Positions 62,090-64,000 of a stretch of 64,000 nt of DNA are shown here, piece after piece. Source of the stretch: Poseidonocella sp. HB161398 (GTDB lineage: Bacteria; Pseudomonadota; Alphaproteobacteria; Rhodobacterales; Rhodobacteraceae); the NCBI RefSeq assembly GCF_005870025.1, contig NZ_VATA01000011.1, positions 62,001 through 126,000 of the forward strand, given 5' to 3'. Every line of letters starts with the position of its first letter. The stretch's first letter is position 1. The notes below the pieces were generated by a model that was not told where the DNA came from, searched no databases, and worked only from the letters and a program-made list of their open reading frames with translations. A program made the translations under genes and the position numbers.

Positions 62090-63073
62090 TCAGTCGCGCG
62101 CGGCCAGGTAGGCGTCGATCACCGGCGCGGCATCCGGCACGCGCTCCTTGAAGGCGTCCCACAGCGGCAGCGCCTTCTCCAGCAGCTCCGCCTTCAGCTC
62201 GGCCGAGGGGGCGGTGACGGTCATGCCGTGCTCTTCGAGCGTGGCGATCTTGCTGGCATCCTCGGCGCGGGAATTCAGCCAGAACTGGCCCTCGAGCCCG
62301 GCCGCCGCCGCTTCGATCGCCTTCTGGTCCTCGTCCGACAGGTCGTTCCACGCGTCGAGATTGACGGTCACGATGTTGGAGGAGGCCTGCCAGTTGAAGG
62401 TGCTCATGTTGTCCATGAACTCCCAGAAGGCGCCGTCGACGCCCGAGGAGGAGGAGGTCGTCACGCCTTCGATCGTGCCGGCGGCCAGCGACGGGATCAC
62501 TTCGCCCCAGGGCATCTGCACCGGCGCGGCGCCGAGCGCCTCGAAGAAGTCATGGCCATTCGCGTCGACGACGCGGATCTTCAGGCCCGACAGGTCGGCC
62601 AGCGTGTTGATCGGCTCGGGCGAATAGACCGCCTGGCCCGGCCAGGGGGTCATGTAGAGCAGCTTCTGGTTCATCTCGCCGGCGATCTTCTCGATCAGCG
62701 GGCGGTAGAACTTGTGCAGCAGCGCCAGGTCCTGGCTGGTCGGCGCCAGGAAGGGCAGTGTCTCGACGCCGAGCGCCGGGTTCTCGCCGACCTGCTGGCT
62801 CATCAGGATGTCGGCGATCGGCACGATGCCGTCGCGCACGGCCGCCATGCCCTCGGGACCCTTGATGCCGAGCGCGCCGCCGGAATGGACGGTGATGTTC
62901 ACCTCGCCGCCGGTGACCTCTTTCACCTTTTCGGCGAAGGTCATCGCATTCTGGGTGTGGAAGTTGCCTTCCGGCCAGACCACGGACATGTCCCAGTCGG
63001 TCTCGGCCAGGGCCGGAGCTGCGGCAGCCATCGCCACGAGCGCGGCAAATGCCACGTTAAGTCCCTGTTTCAT
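62090..63073 (-). CDS. TRAP transporter substrate-binding protein (DctP family), second pxp cluster
   Basis: A 327-residue periplasmic receptor with a Sec signal peptide (cut after ALA-E, residue 23). Typical features are WDMSVVWPEGNFHTQNAMTF, LSGLKIRVVDANGHDFFEAL with the substrate-binding arginine, GTIEGVTTSSSSGVDGAFWE. AAGGAA precedes the ATG by seven bases. It is divergent from the second pxpA, with a 182-bp shared control region. Confidence 0.94.
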   Translation of the reverse strand: MKQGLNVAFAALVAMAAAAPALAETDWDMSVVWPEGNFHTQNAMTFAEKVKEVTGGEVNITVHSGGALGIKGPEGMAAVRDGIVPIADILMSQQVGENPALGVETLPFLAPTSQDLALLHKFYRPLIEKIAGEMNQKLLYMTPWPGQAVYSPEPINTLADLSGLKIRVVDANGHDFFEALGAAPVQMPWGEVIPSLAAGTIEGVTTSSSSGVDGAFWEFMDNMSTFNWQASSNIVTVNLDAWNDLSDEDQKAIEAAAAGLEGQFWLNSRAEDASKIATLEEHGMTVTAPSAELKAELLEKALPLWDAFKERVPDAAPVIDAYLAARD

Positions 63074-63255
63074 AGTATTTTTCCTTGTTCAGTAAGGCGT
63101 CGGTCCAGCCATTCGAGGCTTGCCATTTCAGTATACCAGCAGTATTCCCGAAGGAACGCCCGCGGCGTGTTACACTGGATCGGCACCTAGATGTGCATAA
63201 ACTTTGTGCATAGAAATCCAGTCACGCCGCTAAAACATGCAACACAGGGATGACA
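63074..63255. promoter_or_regulatory. Divergent control region between TRAP operon and second pxpA
   Basis: This AT-richer interval holds a -10-like TATACT on the minus strand (63136-63131) for the TRAP genes. It also holds two direct repeats: AGTAT twice 11 bp apart (63130-63145), and TGTGCATA at 63192-63199 and 63205-63212. These are candidate sites for one of the two GntR regulators encoded downstream. The assignment is tentative. Confidence 0.4.
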
Positions 63256-64000
63256 ATGACCCGGACCATCGATCTCAACTGCGACATGGGCGAGAGCTTC
63301 GGCGCCTGGACCATCGGCGATGACGCCGCCATGCTCGACCTTGTTTCCACAGCGAATATTGCCTGCGGCTTCCATGCCGGCGACCCGGTGGTGATGCGCC
63401 GGACGATTCGCCTGGCCAGGGAGAAGGGCGTGGCCGTCGGCGCGCATCCCTCTTTCGCCGATCTCTACGGATTCGGCCGCCGCCGCATCTCGGGCGAGCG
63501 CCCCGAGGATCTCGAGGCGCAGCTGATCTACCAGATCGCCGCGATGAAGGGCATGGCCGAGATCGAGGGCCATCCGATGACCCATGTGAAGACCCATGGC
63601 GCGCTCGGCAACATGGCGGCCGTCGATGCCGATCTCGCCGCGCTCTGCGTGCGCGCGGTCAAGACCGTCGATCCGTCGCTGACCTATGTCTCGCTGCCCT
63701 ATTCGGAAACCTATGCCGCCGCCGAGAAGGCCGGGCTGACGGTCGCCTGCGAGATCTATGCCGACCGCAGCTATACCGACCAGGGCGAGCTGACCCCGCG
63801 CAGCCAGCCCGGCGCCGTGATCCACGACCCGCAGGAAAGCCTCGAGCAGGTGCTCGAGATGGTGGTGAACGGCCATATCCCGACCACCGGCGGCAAGCGC
63901 CTGCCGGTCGAGCCGGCCACGCTCTGCGTCCATGGCGACACGCCCGGCGCCGTGGAAATGGCCCGCACCCTGCGCGCGGCGCTGGCCGAGAACGGCATCG
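63256..64000 (+). CDS. pxpA: 5-oxoprolinase subunit A (PxpA/LamB-YcsF family), second copy, cut by window end
   Basis: The first 248 residues of a roughly 255-residue PxpA: IDLNCDMGESFGAWTIGDDA, ANIACGFHAGDPVVMRRTI, GAHPSFADLYGFGRRRI and LCVHGDTPGAVEMARTLR. It is very similar throughout to the copy at 49993. I chose the ATG at 63256 because AGGGATGA precedes it; an in-frame ATG two codons upstream is possible. It is read away from the TRAP/pxpC-B operon but belongs with it functionally. Confidence 0.95.
   Translation, partial: MTRTIDLNCDMGESFGAWTIGDDAAMLDLVSTANIACGFHAGDPVVMRRTIRLAREKGVAVGAHPSFADLYGFGRRRISGERPEDLEAQLIYQIAAMKGMAEIEGHPMTHVKTHGALGNMAAVDADLAALCVRAVKTVDPSLTYVSLPYSETYAAAEKAGLTVACEIYADRSYTDQGELTPRSQPGAVIHDPQESLEQVLEMVVNGHIPTTGGKRLPVEPATLCVHGDTPGAVEMARTLRAALAENGI

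Noticed and set aside
61010-63190. 726-codon open frame on the plus strand
   Set aside because: Antisense to the third TRAP operon, no recognisable domain.

Overview
The window is very GC-rich, gene-dense DNA from an alphaproteobacterium, most likely of the Rhodobacterales (Rhodobacteraceae/Paracoccaceae). This is inferred from three complete TRAP transporters, many IclR/LysR/GntR/LacI-controlled catabolic operons chained by 4-bp ATGA/GTGA overlaps, an alpha-type che operon and a Zur-type palindrome of the alpha/gamma-proteobacterial form. No rRNA, tRNA or CRISPR array was seen. The content is almost entirely accessory: uptake and catabolism of small organic molecules.

Region 1 (1-9.2 kb, minus strand): an operon led by an IclR regulator, with a thiamine-diphosphate enzyme of the IolD/acetolactate-synthase type, a 3-hydroxyisobutyrate-dehydrogenase-like reductase, a GlcG/HbpS-like protein, a TIM-barrel isomerase, a TRAP importer in the order P-M-Q, and an aldehyde dehydrogenase cut by the window edge. 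The substrate is unknown. Region 2 (9.2-14 kb, minus): a SULT-like sulfotransferase and a four-gene Fe-siderophore ABC importer. Region 3 (14-20.2 kb): a sugar-porter MFS gene, a LacI regulator, a decayed IS5-family transposase and a PACE efflux protein, set among long high-GC spacers without genes.

Region 4 (20.2-29.9 kb, minus): an operon resembling fructosamine (Amadori compound) catabolism: a FrlB-like deglycase, ABC sugar importer, FrlC-like epimerase, FrlD-like kinase, FAD amine-oxidase-like enzyme and importer ATPase. A LacI gene lies upstream, and two identical palindromes sit at the promoter. Divergent from that lacI is a hipBA toxin-antitoxin pair with three phased operators. Region 5 (31.8-40.7 kb, plus): one chemotaxis operon (STAS, CheY, CheA, CheW, MCP, CheW, CheR, CheB and a 533-residue MCP-tip-like helical protein). 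A 1.5-kb gene-free spacer follows.

Region 6 (42.2-43.4 kb): a hisI paralogue and a short RibD-like deaminase behind a perfect Zur-like palindrome. The HisI lacks one of its three expected zinc-ligand cysteines, which suggests a low-zinc replacement enzyme. Region 7 (43.4-50.8 kb, plus): LysR, a D-glutamate-cyclase-family protein, a TRAP importer and PxpB-C-A (5-oxoprolinase). Region 8 (50.8-53.6 kb): two divergent VOC/LysR modules that are paralogous in arrangement. Region 9 (53.6-64 kb): a creatinase-like M24 protein, two GntR regulators, an M20 amidohydrolase, a 2-hydroxyacid dehydrogenase, a second PxpC-PxpB pair with a third TRAP importer, and a second, divergently read PxpA cut by the window end.
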